Part shown: one piece after another, positions 1-8,279 of the stretch | Numbering within the stretch: position 1 is the stretch's first letter | Layout: each line of letters opens with the position of its first letter | From: Treponema sp. | GTDB taxonomy: Bacteria; Spirochaetota; Spirochaetia; Treponematales; Treponemataceae | DNA length: 60,453 nucleotides | Assembly: GCA_017549025.1 (NCBI GenBank) | Contig: JAFYWB010000069.1 | Span: 1-60,453, forward strand | Direction: 5' to 3' | Notes under the pieces: model-generated | The model's database searches: none | What the model was told of the DNA's origin: nothing | Seen by the model: only the letters and a program-made list of their open reading frames with translations | Program-made: the position numbers and the translations under genes

Positions 1-215
1 GCCAGTGATTTCATTTCAGTTCGATTCCCCTCTTATTGTTATATTAAAGGAATCTGTCATACTTTCGTATGACTTGACTTTGTCGATTTCTCGACATACG
101 CCACCTTAATGCTGACTTTTAACTTCTCTTTCAAGAAGCTCGTCGTATTTCTTCCCTTCCCTCATGATGTTTAAGACCGTGCGATTTTCATCGCTTTGCT
201 TTCGCAAGTGAATCT
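1..215 (-). other. Hairpin-rich leader of a strongly transcribed RNA, probably rRNA operon leader
   Basis: No gene is visible here. Read leftward from the tandem promoters, the region holds several short perfect hairpins (about 56-73, 81-96 and 181-194). It also has a boxA-like element near 170-181, matching about 9 of 12 positions of the enterobacterial boxA. Tandem strong promoters, boxA and processing-type hairpins are typical of ribosomal RNA operon leaders, with the 16S gene expected left of the window. The rRNA itself is not visible, so this is inference. Confidence 0.5.
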
Positions 216-245
216 AGTCTATCACAAACCATTTCACTTTGTCAA
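216..245 (-). promoter_or_regulatory. Sigma-70 promoter, proximal of a tandem pair
   Basis: On the minus strand, -35 TTGACA (240-245) and -10 TAGACT (216-221) are separated by 18 nt. The -35 is preceded by GTGC and by A/T-rich sequence resembling an UP element. It reads out of the left edge of the window. Confidence 0.7.
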
Positions 246-331
246 GCACTTCTCAAAAACTTTTTCAAGTTTTTTTTTCTCGTCGTCGTTAGTCAGTCAC
301 TTACAGTGCCTGTCTTGCGGCGACGTTGATG

Positions 332-360
332 AATATATCACATGACATTTAAATTGTCAA
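332..360 (-). promoter_or_regulatory. Sigma-70 promoter, distal of a tandem pair
   Basis: On the minus strand, -35 TTGACA (355-360) and -10 TATATT (332-337) have a 17 nt spacer. The context is the same GTGC-TTGACA as at the proximal promoter, and the flanking A/T tract at 361-402 may act as an UP element. Confidence 0.7.
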
Positions 361-363
361 GCA

Positions 364-402
364 CAAAAAAATAATTTTTTTGAAAAAAATTATTTTTTTT
401 CT
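364..402 (-). terminator. A/T-only inverted repeat at the pgsA stop
   Basis: Two arms of about 16 A/T bases around a two-base centre form a perfect palindrome that overlaps the pgsA stop codon. It could end pgsA transcription or serve as the UP element of the promoter beside it. It has no G/C in the stem, so termination efficiency is doubtful. Confidence 0.35.
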
Positions 403-983
403 GTATTTTTTAGCAGGCCCCAGAAATGCACCAAATAATCGGTAAATGAAGCATATGCGGCGATCAAACACAGGGCAATTAATACGATTCGTCCAATATT
501 CAACCCAGACAAAATAGATGAAATATCGATTCCTAATCTTCCGCAGGATTCAATAACTAAGCAGTAGAATGTAGTGATAACATACAGAACAGTCTTGAAC
601 TTACCACCCTTACGTGCTCCAATTGCAACACCCTTCTGAATTGCCATCATTCGAATAAAGTTCATGCAGAATTCTCGATAAAGAATTAACATGAAAATAA
701 TTCCAGGCATATAGCCAGAAATCACAAGACAACAAAATGTTGTAAGGTGTACCAAAACGTCTGCAAAAGGATCAAAGAGCTTTCCAAAATCGCTTACAGC
801 CTTTAACTTTCTGGCGAAAAAACCATCGAGAAAATCAGTAAACTCCATGAAGCCTAACAGCGGAATCAAAATCCACACAGAAACAGCAGGTGAAAATCCT
901 GTCCATGCTGGCAAAAAATACAGCAGGAAGAATACGGGAGACAAAACAATCCTTGACAATGTAAATTTATCTGCAATTCTCAT
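390..983 (-). CDS. pgsA: CDP-diacylglycerol-glycerol-3-phosphate 3-phosphatidyltransferase
   Basis: This integral membrane enzyme makes phosphatidylglycerol phosphate from CDP-diacylglycerol and glycerol-3-phosphate, the first committed step to phosphatidylglycerol. The 197-residue protein carries the complete CDP-alcohol phosphotransferase motif: D50, D53-G54, A57-R58, G67, D71, D75. Several hydrophobic segments flank it, and the length is usual for PgsA. The ATG at 983 has no Shine-Dalgarno; a TATACT box lies exactly 6 nt upstream, so the mRNA is probably leaderless. Assignment to PgsA rather than another CDP-alcohol transferase rests on length and overall resemblance. Confidence 0.85.
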   Translation of the reverse strand: MRIADKFTLSRIVLSPVFFLLYFLPAWTGFSPAVSVWILIPLLGFMEFTDFLDGFFARKLKAVSDFGKLFDPFADVLVHLTTFCCLVISGYMPGIIFMLILYREFCMNFIRMMAIQKGVAIGARKGGKFKTVLYVITTFYCLVIESCGRLGIDISSILSGLNIGRIVLIALCLIAAYASFTDYLVHFWGLLKNTEKK

Positions 984-989
984 AAAATC

Positions 990-1019
990 AGTATACCTGT
1001 TTGTTCTTTATTGTGTAAA
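990..1019 (-). promoter_or_regulatory. pgsA promoter, leaderless type
   Basis: -35 TTTACA (1014-1019), 18 nt spacer, -10 TATACT (990-995), then 6 nt to the ATG at 983. Transcription would begin at or beside the A of the start codon. Confidence 0.65.
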
Positions 1020-1035
1020 GTCCATTATATCTCGT

Positions 1036-1857
1036 TTACGGATATGACTTAAAATCCTGCACAACGCTAACGGCAGATTCCACTACATATCCTTGCATAA
1101 TTCCAGATGAAATTGCTACCGCCTTCTCTACTGCAGCCATAGAATCTGCTACACCTTGAAGGATAACTCGATTCTCTGTAACCACAGCCTTCAGGAAGCT
1201 AATATTTATTTTATGCTCGAAAACAAGAATATTTACCAGATGCTGGGCTTTTACCAATTCCTCTAGCTTTTTCTTGCCAGCTTCTTCCTTTTCCTTTGTG
1301 ATCAGCTGATTGCAAAAATGAACGATTGTTTCGGTGGCAGCGTCTACATCCAGTAAACCTGTATTCATGACAAGATGGTAATGAGAGGGATCTTCATTGT
1401 TCAGATTAAAGAAGCTTTTGTGAAAGCCAAGACGGTTTGCATCGCTTTCGGTAATTCGTTGCATTGCCTGCTTTTCATCCCAAGAAAATTCGTTCATAAG
1501 ACGTTGACGTCGAATTTCATCCTTGGCAACAAATCGCAATGACAACAGATTGGGCAAATCTTCCAGAATGACAAAAGAACCACGACCAATTAAAATACAA
1601 TTTTGCTGGGAAGCAGCCTCTAAAACAGCAGTTTGAAGATAATCAAGATATTCATCTCTATCCTTTGTTAAGGAGGCAAAGAAACCAGGCTTGCGTTCAT
1701 CATATTTTTTCAGTTTTTCTGCAGGAAAGCCTAAATCGATGATTTTCTGTTCAATTGCCTGGCGACCAATAAACGCATAATTCATTCGCTGGGCCACTGC
1801 TGTGGCAATTTCATCTCCGAGGGCGGCAACTTGACGAGAAATAGTTATAACAGCCAT
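1036..1857 (-). CDS. Cytidylate kinase-like family protein with C-terminal BON-like segment
   Basis: This is a 273-residue protein of the cytidylate-kinase-like (AAK_26-type) P-loop family. It begins with the family's TISRQ-type opening and has a conserved IGRGS segment near residue 105. The C-terminal 70 residues alternate beta and alpha and resemble a BON or phosphate-binding fold, an unusual addition. I start at 1857 because a good GGAGG lies 6 nt upstream; the frame stays open to 1968, but the extra residues look unlike protein. The substrate cannot be read from sequence, and true CMP kinase activity is not certain. Confidence 0.7.
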   Translation of the reverse strand: MAVITISRQVAALGDEIATAVAQRMNYAFIGRQAIEQKIIDLGFPAEKLKKYDERKPGFFASLTKDRDEYLDYLQTAVLEAASQQNCILIGRGSFVILEDLPNLLSLRFVAKDEIRRQRLMNEFSWDEKQAMQRITESDANRLGFHKSFFNLNNEDPSHYHLVMNTGLLDVDAATETIVHFCNQLITKEKEEAGKKKLEELVKAQHLVNILVFEHKINISFLKAVVTENRVILQGVADSMAAVEKAVAISSGIMQGYVVESAVSVVQDFKSYP

Positions 1858-2041
1858 ATTGTACCTCCAATATATCAATGAAACTACAAGAGTGATAGTG
1901 CAATTTTCATTGGGAAAGAATGCAATAACTAAAAAACCCTTGCGTTTTTTTATGAAAACTATAATCATAGGATAATCGCAAACTATCAGAATGTCAAAGA
2001 ATTTTATATTTTGACATTCATTGAATAAGGATGAGCTGGTT

Positions 2042-2596
2042 ATGGATGATTCTAAGCTTCAATGGCAGGCAGGAGAAAAAAAACTACTCTACGCTGCCCC
2101 AATTTTGACTGTGCAGCAACAGACAAGCACTGCGCCAGATGGTTCTAAGGGAGATTATATTGTTATAGATGCTCCCGATTGGGTAATTGTTGTTCCAGTG
2201 CTGGAAAATCCACGGAGATTTGTGATGGTACGGCAGTGGAGACACGGTTCTTTGACCATGAGCACTGAATTTCCCGGAGGCGTGATAGATGCAGGAGAGA
2301 CTCCAGCCCAGGCGGCAGAGCGAGAACTGCTGGAAGAAACAGGATACAAGGCGGGAAGGCTTGTTCACTTGGGAAGCATGAGTCCCAATCCTGCAATTTT
2401 TTCTAATCAGGTGCATTGTTATGCTGCAGAGGATTTAGTTGCCACGGGAACTCAAGAGCTGGATCGAGATGAATTTGTTGAATACTTTACCCTGCCAGAG
2501 GATGAAGTGCATGCCATGATGGGGACACAGGAATTTCCCCATGCATTGATGACGGCTGCCATGGATTTGTACAAAAATTACAAGAGCAAGGCATAA
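2042..2596 (+). CDS. NUDIX hydrolase, ADP-ribose pyrophosphatase type
   Basis: The 184-residue protein has a complete Nudix box near residues 78-100: a GG start, then E, then REL-EE-TG. A downstream SPNPA segment and overall layout resemble ADP-ribose pyrophosphatases, which cut ADP-ribose to AMP and ribose-5-phosphate. The ATG at 2042 is chosen because AAGGA lies about 10 nt upstream; an in-frame TTG at 2021 is possible but has no ribosome site. The gene stands alone, divergent from the kinase-like gene, and ends at a strong bidirectional terminator. The substrate is inferred from the family. Confidence 0.8.
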   Translation: MDDSKLQWQAGEKKLLYAAPILTVQQQTSTAPDGSKGDYIVIDAPDWVIVVPVLENPRRFVMVRQWRHGSLTMSTEFPGGVIDAGETPAQAAERELLEETGYKAGRLVHLGSMSPNPAIFSNQVHCYAAEDLVATGTQELDRDEFVEYFTLPEDEVHAMMGTQEFPHALMTAAMDLYKNYKSKA

Positions 2597-2655
2597 AAAA
2601 AAGACTGTCCACGGTGAAGCTTGCATTGCAGGCTCACTGGACAGTCCTTTTTTTT
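2597..2655. terminator. Bidirectional rho-independent terminator
   Basis: A stem with arms at 2603-2611 and 2638-2646 (GACTGTCCA and its complement) is flanked by A7 on the left and T8 on the right. It serves the NUDIX gene and the convergent LysM-like gene. Confidence 0.9.
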
Positions 2656-2682
2656 GATTACACGAGAATCAGGAATCTAAAA

Positions 2683-3432
2683 CTATTTCTTTTCAAATAC
2701 ACTGTATTTGATTTCTGGGTCATAGGTTCCCTGTCGTACTTCACCAGCGATACTGGGAATACGAATTGTAATTTCTGGCTGGATAACGTCGGGGTTGGAG
2801 GCATTATCCAAAACACCCTTGTTTGCGTTATACAGGATTTCCCACTTGTAAGGATCGTTGTAGACAAAGGGCTTGGCAGCAATGTTCCAGAAGCAGTCCT
2901 TGGTTTTATTCCAGTCGTGGATGATGTAATATTCAGGATAGGTACCAGCAGAAGCTGAAGCGGCAGCCAAGGCTTCTGCTTCGAGACGCTTTCGCTCATC
3001 ATCCATTTCCTGCAAACCAGCCAAGGCGTCCATGGACTGAAGGGCCAACAGCTTTGCTTCTTCGTATCGTTCAGCAGAGAAGGCCACCTGAGCCTGCTCA
3101 ACCAAGGCCGTGCTTTCGTTGTACATTTCGGGGAAGTTTTCATCGGCCTTGAGACTGCGGGCCCATACCAAGCGGTTTCGTGCAACACGAATCTGAGTAT
3201 CGGCATCGGAACGAAGCAGCATCGTTTCTACATACTGTCGGGACAGCTCGGCATTTTCCTCGGCTTTAGCAGTATATTCCACAGCCAAGTCATATTCCCC
3301 AGAGTCAAAGGCATCCTGGGCCCGCACTGCATAGGCTTCTGCCAGCTTCTGGTACTGATTATCTGCATAGCTTGCGGCAGCAACCATAAAGGGCACAAGG
3401 AAAATAACTACAATGACAAGAAGCTTTCTCAT
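2683..3432 (-). CDS. Exported protein with TPR-like helices and C-terminal LysM-like domain
   Basis: The 249-residue protein opens with a hydrophobic signal segment (about residues 4-22). Alpha-helical TPR-like repeats rich in Ala, Glu and Tyr follow to about residue 160. The last 75 residues resemble a LysM domain, with a W-x-IA core, an NP-x-x-IQP stretch and an IRIPS ending, which would suit peptidoglycan binding in the periplasm. It is translationally coupled to the upstream lipoprotein gene through a 4 nt ATGA overlap, so the two probably work together in the envelope. No functional name is recognised. Confidence 0.7.
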   Translation of the reverse strand: MRKLLVIVVIFLVPFMVAAASYADNQYQKLAEAYAVRAQDAFDSGEYDLAVEYTAKAEENAELSRQYVETMLLRSDADTQIRVARNRLVWARSLKADENFPEMYNESTALVEQAQVAFSAERYEEAKLLALQSMDALAGLQEMDDERKRLEAEALAAASASAGTYPEYYIIHDWNKTKDCFWNIAAKPFVYNDPYKWEILYNANKGVLDNASNPDVIQPEITIRIPSIAGEVRQGTYDPEIKYSVFEKK

Positions 3433-4367
3433 AGTTCATCCCCCCCACCGAGAGTTTCGTTGGTAGTTTCATCCTGCAAGGGAGCGATTTCATCAGCTTC
3501 CTCTGCAAGGGCGGCAGAAGCAGTTACCTTTTGCTTGGCACGGCGGATAGCCTCTTCTGCAGTGGCTCGACGTACAAATACCTCGTCATAAACAGCGGTG
3601 AACTGCTTGGTGGCCTCTACAAAGCCATCATAGGCCTTGTCGTATACCTTGGTTGTATAGGCTGCTTCTGCACCAGAAAGCACTAGGGATGCAGCGGCAT
3701 ATTCGTCTTTAGCGGCCATGGCAGACTTGATGGAGTCAGCCTTTTCTTTGGCAGCCAAAGCCTGCTCCCGCTGGGACTGGCACATGGTGGCGTAATTAGC
3801 AGAAAGGATGGCAAAATATGCATCGTAAGCAATGGTAGCCTGTTCAATCAGCTGGGAACCAGTAGCACCTTCTTTGTACAAGAGCTGAACCTGCTCCAAG
3901 GCTGCATCACCCTTCTGGAAATTTTCTGGGTCAGAATCCTGCAAACCAGCATTTACAATCCGTTCCCGCATTTCTGAGGCCTGGGAAAGCTTCGCTAATG
4001 CCAAGTAGGTGTCACGAAGACTTTCAATCTGGCTGCGATAATCCTCGCTAGGATTTTCCTGCTGGGCCTTTACCAATGCGTCATACTCAGCAGAAACCTT
4101 TGCGAATTCCTCTGGGAAAAGAGATTCAGCTCCAGCAACAACAGCAAGGTCACGGGCTGCAGTAAGCTCTGCCATAAGCTTGGCAGTTTCTGCGGCCAAA
4201 AGTGCAGCCTCAGCGGCCTCCTCTTCATTCACCACAGATTCAACAGGTGACGCTGTAACAGGAGCCACCGTTTCTGGTTCGGCTTCTGGGGTGGAGCTAC
4301 ATCCCGTGAAGAACATCACCAAGGACATCAAAACAAAAAGAAACAAAAGACTTATGTGCCTTCTCAC
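3429..4367 (-). CDS. Alpha-helical lipoprotein of unknown function
   Basis: The 312-residue protein has a clear type II signal peptide: RR, a hydrophobic stretch, then a lipobox with Cys23 (FTGC) followed by SS and an acidic Pro-rich linker. The rest is almost wholly alpha-helical, rich in Ala, Glu and Lys, with heptad-like spacing that suggests a TPR-like or coiled-coil solenoid. The start codon is GTG, preceded by GGAGGG. It overlaps the downstream LysM-like gene by 4 nt. Similar two-gene helical envelope cassettes are seen in treponemes, but no role is known to me. Confidence 0.75.
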   Translation of the reverse strand: MRRHISLLFLFVLMSLVMFFTGCSSTPEAEPETVAPVTASPVESVVNEEEAAEAALLAAETAKLMAELTAARDLAVVAGAESLFPEEFAKVSAEYDALVKAQQENPSEDYRSQIESLRDTYLALAKLSQASEMRERIVNAGLQDSDPENFQKGDAALEQVQLLYKEGATGSQLIEQATIAYDAYFAILSANYATMCQSQREQALAAKEKADSIKSAMAAKDEYAAASLVLSGAEAAYTTKVYDKAYDGFVEATKQFTAVYDEVFVRRATAEEAIRRAKQKVTASAALAEEADEIAPLQDETTNETLGGGDEL

Positions 4368-4675
4368 ATTACCCTCCTCGAAAAGGACTTCCTAAAAATT
4401 TCACTGAAAATCAGTGATTATGAACTACAAAGAACCCATTCACTTCTGTAGTCCATTAGATAAAAACTTTGGTTGTATCAAGGATACAGTACATGGTTCT
4501 TTCAGGCAAGCAAAATCGAAAATAAATGAAAAAAAATTTGGACACAAAGGGACAAAAAGCATATTTTTCTCAATTCCATGCTATAATTATAGTGGATGTA
4601 GGGATGCACTTGAATAGTAGGTCATTCCTACACTTAAAAACTGGTTGCATATATGCTGCAAAGTAAGGAGTAAAA
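4368..4675 (+). promoter_or_regulatory. Intergenic region with promoter and 5' UTR hairpin of the PC4-like gene
   Basis: No gene is seen in these 308 nt. A -10 TATAAT lies at 4582-4587 with a poor -35. Downstream, arms at 4597-4606 and 4623-4632 form a 10-bp stem (one G-U pair) around a 16 nt loop within a leader of about 85 nt. A GGAG ribosome site precedes the ATG at 4676. The hairpin is not followed by a T-run, so it looks regulatory rather than a terminator. Confidence 0.5.
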
Positions 4676-4900
4676 ATGGCAGACGATTTTACCTTTTCCA
4701 TTGAAAAGCAAATTGGTGTAATTTCCCAGGGCAAGGGAGGCTGGCAGGTGGAGCTGAACTTGGTTTCCTGGAGCGGACGGGAAGCAAAATACGACATCCG
4801 TAGCTGGTCTCCTGACCATCAAAAAATGGGCAAGGGAATTACCATGACCCAAGAGGAACTGAAGACCTTAGCTCAGATTATCAATTCCATGGAAAACTAG
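4676..4900 (+). CDS. PC4/YdbC family single-stranded nucleic acid-binding protein
   Basis: This 74-residue protein matches the bacterial YdbC branch of the PC4 (p15) transcriptional coactivator fold: beta strands with the WQVELNLVSW and KYDIRSWSP stretches, then a C-terminal helix (TQEELKTLAQII). PC4-fold proteins form dimers that bind single-stranded DNA or RNA. The start has a good AAGGAG site. Its stop overlaps the convergent holA stop by 4 nt. The role of bacterial YdbC proteins is not settled. Confidence 0.8.
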   Translation: MADDFTFSIEKQIGVISQGKGGWQVELNLVSWSGREAKYDIRSWSPDHQKMGKGITMTQEELKTLAQIINSMEN

Positions 4901-5925
4901 AAGGGGACTTCTTGGTAGCACTCCATGGGGGCTCCATTTTTCATGACGATGGAGTACAGAACAGTTTGTAGGATTGTTTCTTCCAGAGCAGTGCCACCAG
5001 TCCTAATTTCCATATCGCTTCGTGCCAGCAAGGCCAAGATTTGACTTGTGTGGGAAAGATTCCACAGGCGGCCAGCATTTTGGTATTGGCTGCGGGATTT
5101 TTTTGACACAAAGCCACTGGCACGATAATCAGCCTCAGCGGGAGAAGGATTTCCTCGTAGCAAAAGATGCCATGCCTGCAAACGGCGAAAGCAGTAGGTA
5201 AGGCCAGCCAAAAGCTGGATTCCAGAAGAATCCTTGGAAAGCCGGAGCTTTTGAAGGATTCCCAAGGAGGTGTCTAAACGCAGCGCTGGAGAACGATTTG
5301 CCTCAGCTAAGGCGTCAAAGAGGGTGAAGGGAGATTCCTCTCGATTGTGGGCAAGAATTTGCTCCACATCCTCCCCAGTAACGTGGTGGCCAGGCTGGAA
5401 GCAGAGAAAAAAACGGGAGCATTCTGTTTTTAGGGCTTCCGTGTTATTTTCCACCATGTCGAGAATGAGTTCTAAGGCATCGGAAGAAAGACTAAAACCA
5501 TTTTTTTTGAAATAGTTCAGTAGCCACTGTTCCTTGCGGTTTTCAAACAGCTCCCAAAAAATCTGTTTGTTGGCCTTGGGAATCAGGGCTTCCAGCTTTT
5601 TGTCACAGCTTATTTCATCGGAAACCAGCACCAGTATGGTTTGGCTTTGAGAAGCAGACCCAATCCAGGCAGCCAGCAGCTCTATATCCTCCTTTTTTTT
5701 CAGCGTCTCAGCTCCGTGGAAAACCACAAAACGAGCAGAAGAAAAAAGGGACTCGCTGAGCAAGAGATTCATGATTTGAGGGAATTTTGTTTCCGATGCG
5801 TAGAAAGTATGTTCATCTAAGCTACCAGAATGCTTTCTGGCTGCCACCCGAAGCTGGAGAATGGCATCATTCCGCTCTCCAACCTCTGGGCCTGTGAACA
5901 AATACACTGGTGCGTTGCTCATCAA
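4897..5925 (-). CDS. holA: DNA polymerase III subunit delta
   Basis: The 342-residue protein is HolA, the clamp-loader subunit that opens the sliding clamp. The N-terminal AAA+-like fold has the VYLFTGPE opening but no catalytic Walker A, as expected for delta. The middle has the SLFSSARFVVFHGAE segment, followed by the conserved helical lid region (NGFSLSSDALELILDMVENN). Length is normal. Its start overlaps the lexA stop by 4 nt, so it is co-translated with the SOS repressor, and SOS control of clamp-loader supply is possible though not shown. Confidence 0.9.
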   Translation of the reverse strand: MMSNAPVYLFTGPEVGERNDAILQLRVAARKHSGSLDEHTFYASETKFPQIMNLLLSESLFSSARFVVFHGAETLKKKEDIELLAAWIGSASQSQTILVLVSDEISCDKKLEALIPKANKQIFWELFENRKEQWLLNYFKKNGFSLSSDALELILDMVENNTEALKTECSRFFLCFQPGHHVTGEDVEQILAHNREESPFTLFDALAEANRSPALRLDTSLGILQKLRLSKDSSGIQLLAGLTYCFRRLQAWHLLLRGNPSPAEADYRASGFVSKKSRSQYQNAGRLWNLSHTSQILALLARSDMEIRTGGTALEETILQTVLYSIVMKNGAPMECYQEVPF

Positions 5926-6533
5926 TAATTCCTGATGATGCTAGATAGAGTTCCTACGATGTGCACATCTTGACAATAGATGGGCTTAAACTCGTCGTTT
6001 TCTGGCTCCAAGCGCACTCGGTTTGATTCACGATAAAAACGCTTGAGGGTAATGGCATCATCCAGCACCGCCACTACAATCTGGCCATTGTCTGCCATGC
6101 TGCATTGACGAATAACAGCGATGTCACCATCAAGGATTCCCGCATTAATCATAGAAGCACCCTTTACCTTAAGGGCAAAGTATGTTCCATCATTCTTGAC
6201 GAAGGGCTCCGACAAATTAACATATCCGTCATAGTTTTCTTCGGAAAGCAGCGGCTTTCCTGCAGCCACCGAGCCCAACAAGGGTACACGAGTCACTGAT
6301 GGAGGTGGTTCGTAGCCTTCTTCATCCATAATTACCCGAACGGAACGAGAGCGTTTGTCTGATTGTGAAAGGTAGCCTTTTTTTTGAAGGGCTGCAAAAT
6401 GACACTGAATGGCCCCCAAGGAAATGTTAAAGTGACTGGCACATTCCCGAATGGTGGGAGGACAGCCGTTTTCCAAGGAATAGGTGCGGACAAAATTCAG
6501 TATTTCCAGTTGCCGGCCGGTAAGCGCCTTCAT
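5922..6533 (-). CDS. lexA: LexA repressor, SOS response autoprotease
   Basis: The 203-residue LexA has an N-terminal winged helix (TGRQLEILNFV opening) with a diverged recognition helix (about 36-52). The linker contains the Ala91-Gly92 cleavage site, and the S24 peptidase domain has the Ser127/Lys164 pair at the canonical 37-residue spacing. It represses DNA-repair genes until RecA-ssDNA induces self-cleavage. The diverged recognition helix means the operator is probably not the E. coli or Bacillus box. GAGGAAG precedes the ATG; ptsH ends just upstream and holA overlaps downstream. Confidence 0.93.
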   Translation of the reverse strand: MKALTGRQLEILNFVRTYSLENGCPPTIRECASHFNISLGAIQCHFAALQKKGYLSQSDKRSRSVRVIMDEEGYEPPPSVTRVPLLGSVAAGKPLLSEENYDGYVNLSEPFVKNDGTYFALKVKGASMINAGILDGDIAVIRQCSMADNGQIVVAVLDDAITLKRFYRESNRVRLEPENDEFKPIYCQDVHIVGTLSSIIRNY

Positions 6534-6536
6534 AAG

Positions 6537-6803
6537 CTATTCTTCCTCGAATTTGTTTTCAAAGAGAGCGGCAATAGCGGCTACTGCGTCGGCAGCGTCA
6601 CTGCCATCAGCCTTCAACACCAGATTTGTATTGTAGCCAGCAGCCATGGTAATAACACCCATAATGGACTTGGCATTTACTGTGGTGTCGTTGGTTTCCA
6701 GCAAAATTTCAGAAGAAAATTTATTTGCAGTTTGGGCAATCAAGGATGCAGGACGTGCATGAATCCCTGCTCGATTGCGAACTGTTAAAATCTTCTCTAC
6801 CAT
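6537..6803 (-). CDS. ptsH: Phosphocarrier protein HPr
   Basis: The 88-residue HPr has the phosphorylatable His15 in GIHARPA and the regulatory Ser46 in AKSIMG, the target of HPr kinase encoded just upstream. A GGGGG-type ribosome site precedes the ATG. It sits between hprK and lexA, separated from lexA by only a few bases. No PTS permease is visible in the window, so HPr may act mainly as a regulator here, as proposed for other treponemes. Confidence 0.95.
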   Translation of the reverse strand: MVEKILTVRNRAGIHARPASLIAQTANKFSSEILLETNDTTVNAKSIMGVITMAAGYNTNLVLKADGSDAADAVAAIAALFENKFEEE

Positions 6804-6834
6804 AAAAAACCCCCTGATGAAAAATCAAATTTAT

Positions 6835-7824
6835 TTAGTAAGAATCGTCACTACCGTAATATGCAGCTTGGGCTGCACCAGTTTCTATCCACTTAAGGAT
6901 ATTCTGGTTAAATTCCTTGGCAGAATAGTAGCCCATAGACTTGAGACGCTCGTTCATGGCGGCCGTCTCGATGATAATAGGCAGGTTTCGACCAGGCTTA
7001 ACGGGAATTTCCAAGAACGGAATCTGTACACCTAAAATATCCTGAGTGTGCTGCTCCGTACCCAAACGGTCGTACACCTTGTCTGCCTTCCATTCCTCCA
7101 GCTTTACGACCAGCTGCACTTCCTTTTGTTCCCTGATGGAACCAACTCCGTAGAGCTGAGAAATGTTGATGATGCCCAAACCACGAATTTCCATGTGGTG
7201 GCTTATCATCTGGTTAGCTCCTCGTCCCAGCAAGGTATTTCCGTTAACGCACCGGAGCTCCACCACGTCGTCTGCCACAAGACGATGACCACGTTCAATA
7301 AGCTCTAGAGCAGTCTCGCTCTTTCCCACACCAGAATCACCAGTGAGTACAATGCCCACACCGTACACCTCCACCAAAACACCGTGAATGCTTTTTCGTG
7401 AGGCAAAAATATCGGAGAAGATACGCAACAGTCGAGTGGAAAATTCCGTAGAGTCCAAGGTGGTTTGCAGCACAGCACAGCAGGCTTCGTCGGCTATGTC
7501 CAAGAACTCCTTGGGAGGCTCCAAGCCCCGGGTAAAGACACAACAAGGCAGCTCATACTTGAACAGCTCCCGCATGGCATCTGTGTTACCTTCTGCAGAC
7601 AGCTTTTTCAAGAAGGCAATTTCTCCACGACCAAAGAGCTGAACTCGGTCATAGGCAAAGGAATCGTAGAAGCCTGTGAGTGCCAGTCCTGGTCGATTCA
7701 AGTCGGGAACAGTAATAGCCCGAACCAGCCCTTTTCGGCCACAAAGACAATTGAGATCCAGAGAATTGTGAGCTTTTAAGTCTAAATCAAGAAGATCTAG
7801 AACGGTAAACTTTCTATCAGGCAT
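6835..7824 (-). CDS. hprK: HPr kinase/phosphorylase
   Basis: HprK phosphorylates Ser46 of HPr and reverses this with phosphate. The protein has the Walker A GDSGVGKS, the D-D-V-V-E-L segment after it, and the HprK signature GRGANQMISHHMEIRGLGII. I start at 7824 (MPDRKFTVLDLL), giving about 329 residues, close to the usual length; the frame extends to a GTG at 7872. There is no Shine-Dalgarno. A TTGCAA-17-TATAGT promoter ends 9 nt upstream, so the mRNA would be leaderless or nearly so. It lies between hpf and ptsH. Confidence 0.92.
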   Translation of the reverse strand: MPDRKFTVLDLLDLDLKAHNSLDLNCLCGRKGLVRAITVPDLNRPGLALTGFYDSFAYDRVQLFGRGEIAFLKKLSAEGNTDAMRELFKYELPCCVFTRGLEPPKEFLDIADEACCAVLQTTLDSTEFSTRLLRIFSDIFASRKSIHGVLVEVYGVGIVLTGDSGVGKSETALELIERGHRLVADDVVELRCVNGNTLLGRGANQMISHHMEIRGLGIINISQLYGVGSIREQKEVQLVVKLEEWKADKVYDRLGTEQHTQDILGVQIPFLEIPVKPGRNLPIIIETAAMNERLKSMGYYSAKEFNQNILKWIETGAAQAAYYGSDDSY

Positions 7825-7833
7825 GGCTTTCTT

Positions 7834-7862
7834 ACTATACACACTACCATACATTTTTGCAA
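7834..7862 (-). promoter_or_regulatory. hprK promoter, near-leaderless
   Basis: -35 TTGCAA (7857-7862), 17 nt spacer, -10 TATAGT (7834-7839), then 9 nt to the ATG at 7824. Confidence 0.55.
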
Positions 7863-7941
7863 GGTAGAACACAAAAAAAGGGCAGATACCTGCAGCTTTC
7901 CACGACGTACACTGACAGATATTACCCTTTTTCCTTATGAT

Positions 7942-7974
7942 GACAGGCCATCATGAAAATGTGATGACCTGTTA
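7942..7974. other. Hairpin between hpf and hprK
   Basis: Arms of 11 bases pair at 10 positions (ACAGG-CCATCA with TGATGA-CCTGT) around an 8 nt loop. There is no T-run on either side, so it is more likely an RNA processing or stability element, or a weak terminator, than a classic rho-independent terminator. Confidence 0.4.
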
Positions 7975-7988
7975 CCTATTTGATGGAA

Positions 7989-8279
7989 TTATTTCTTTTC
8001 CTGAATCTTTTCTTTTTCTTTGTGTACCTTCTGATCCAAGATGTCCATCATCTTGTTGAGGGCTGCAGCAAAGTCATAATCATCTGCGGACACATGGGCT
8101 ACGGTTCCCCAGCGGAAATTAACAGAACAGTCAAAGATGAACTTCTTGTCCTCTTTTACCCGAAGAATAAAATCCACAATTAAATCGTCGGCGTACTTTA
8201 TTCTCTCAATCTTCTTGTTGATGAGATCCAGCTGATCTTGTTCAAAATCAAATCCAACTGCGTTTACTGATGTTGTCAT
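7989..8279 (-). CDS. hpf: Ribosome hibernation promoting factor, short form
   Basis: The 96-residue protein matches the RaiA/HPF N-terminal domain: beta strands, helix DLINKKIERIKYAD, and the DYDFAAALNKMMDILDQKV helix. It binds the 30S decoding centre in stationary phase. It lacks the long C-terminal dimerisation domain, so it is the short type. GGGAGG precedes the ATG. The order hpf-hprK-ptsH recalls the hpf-ptsN-rapZ-npr block of proteobacteria. Confidence 0.88.
   Translation of the reverse strand: MTTSVNAVGFDFEQDQLDLINKKIERIKYADDLIVDFILRVKEDKKFIFDCSVNFRWGTVAHVSADDYDFAAALNKMMDILDQKVHKEKEKIQEKK

Noticed and set aside
2084-2416. Minus-strand frames inside the NUDIX gene
   Set aside because: They oppose an intact Nudix box and have no ribosome site; shadows.
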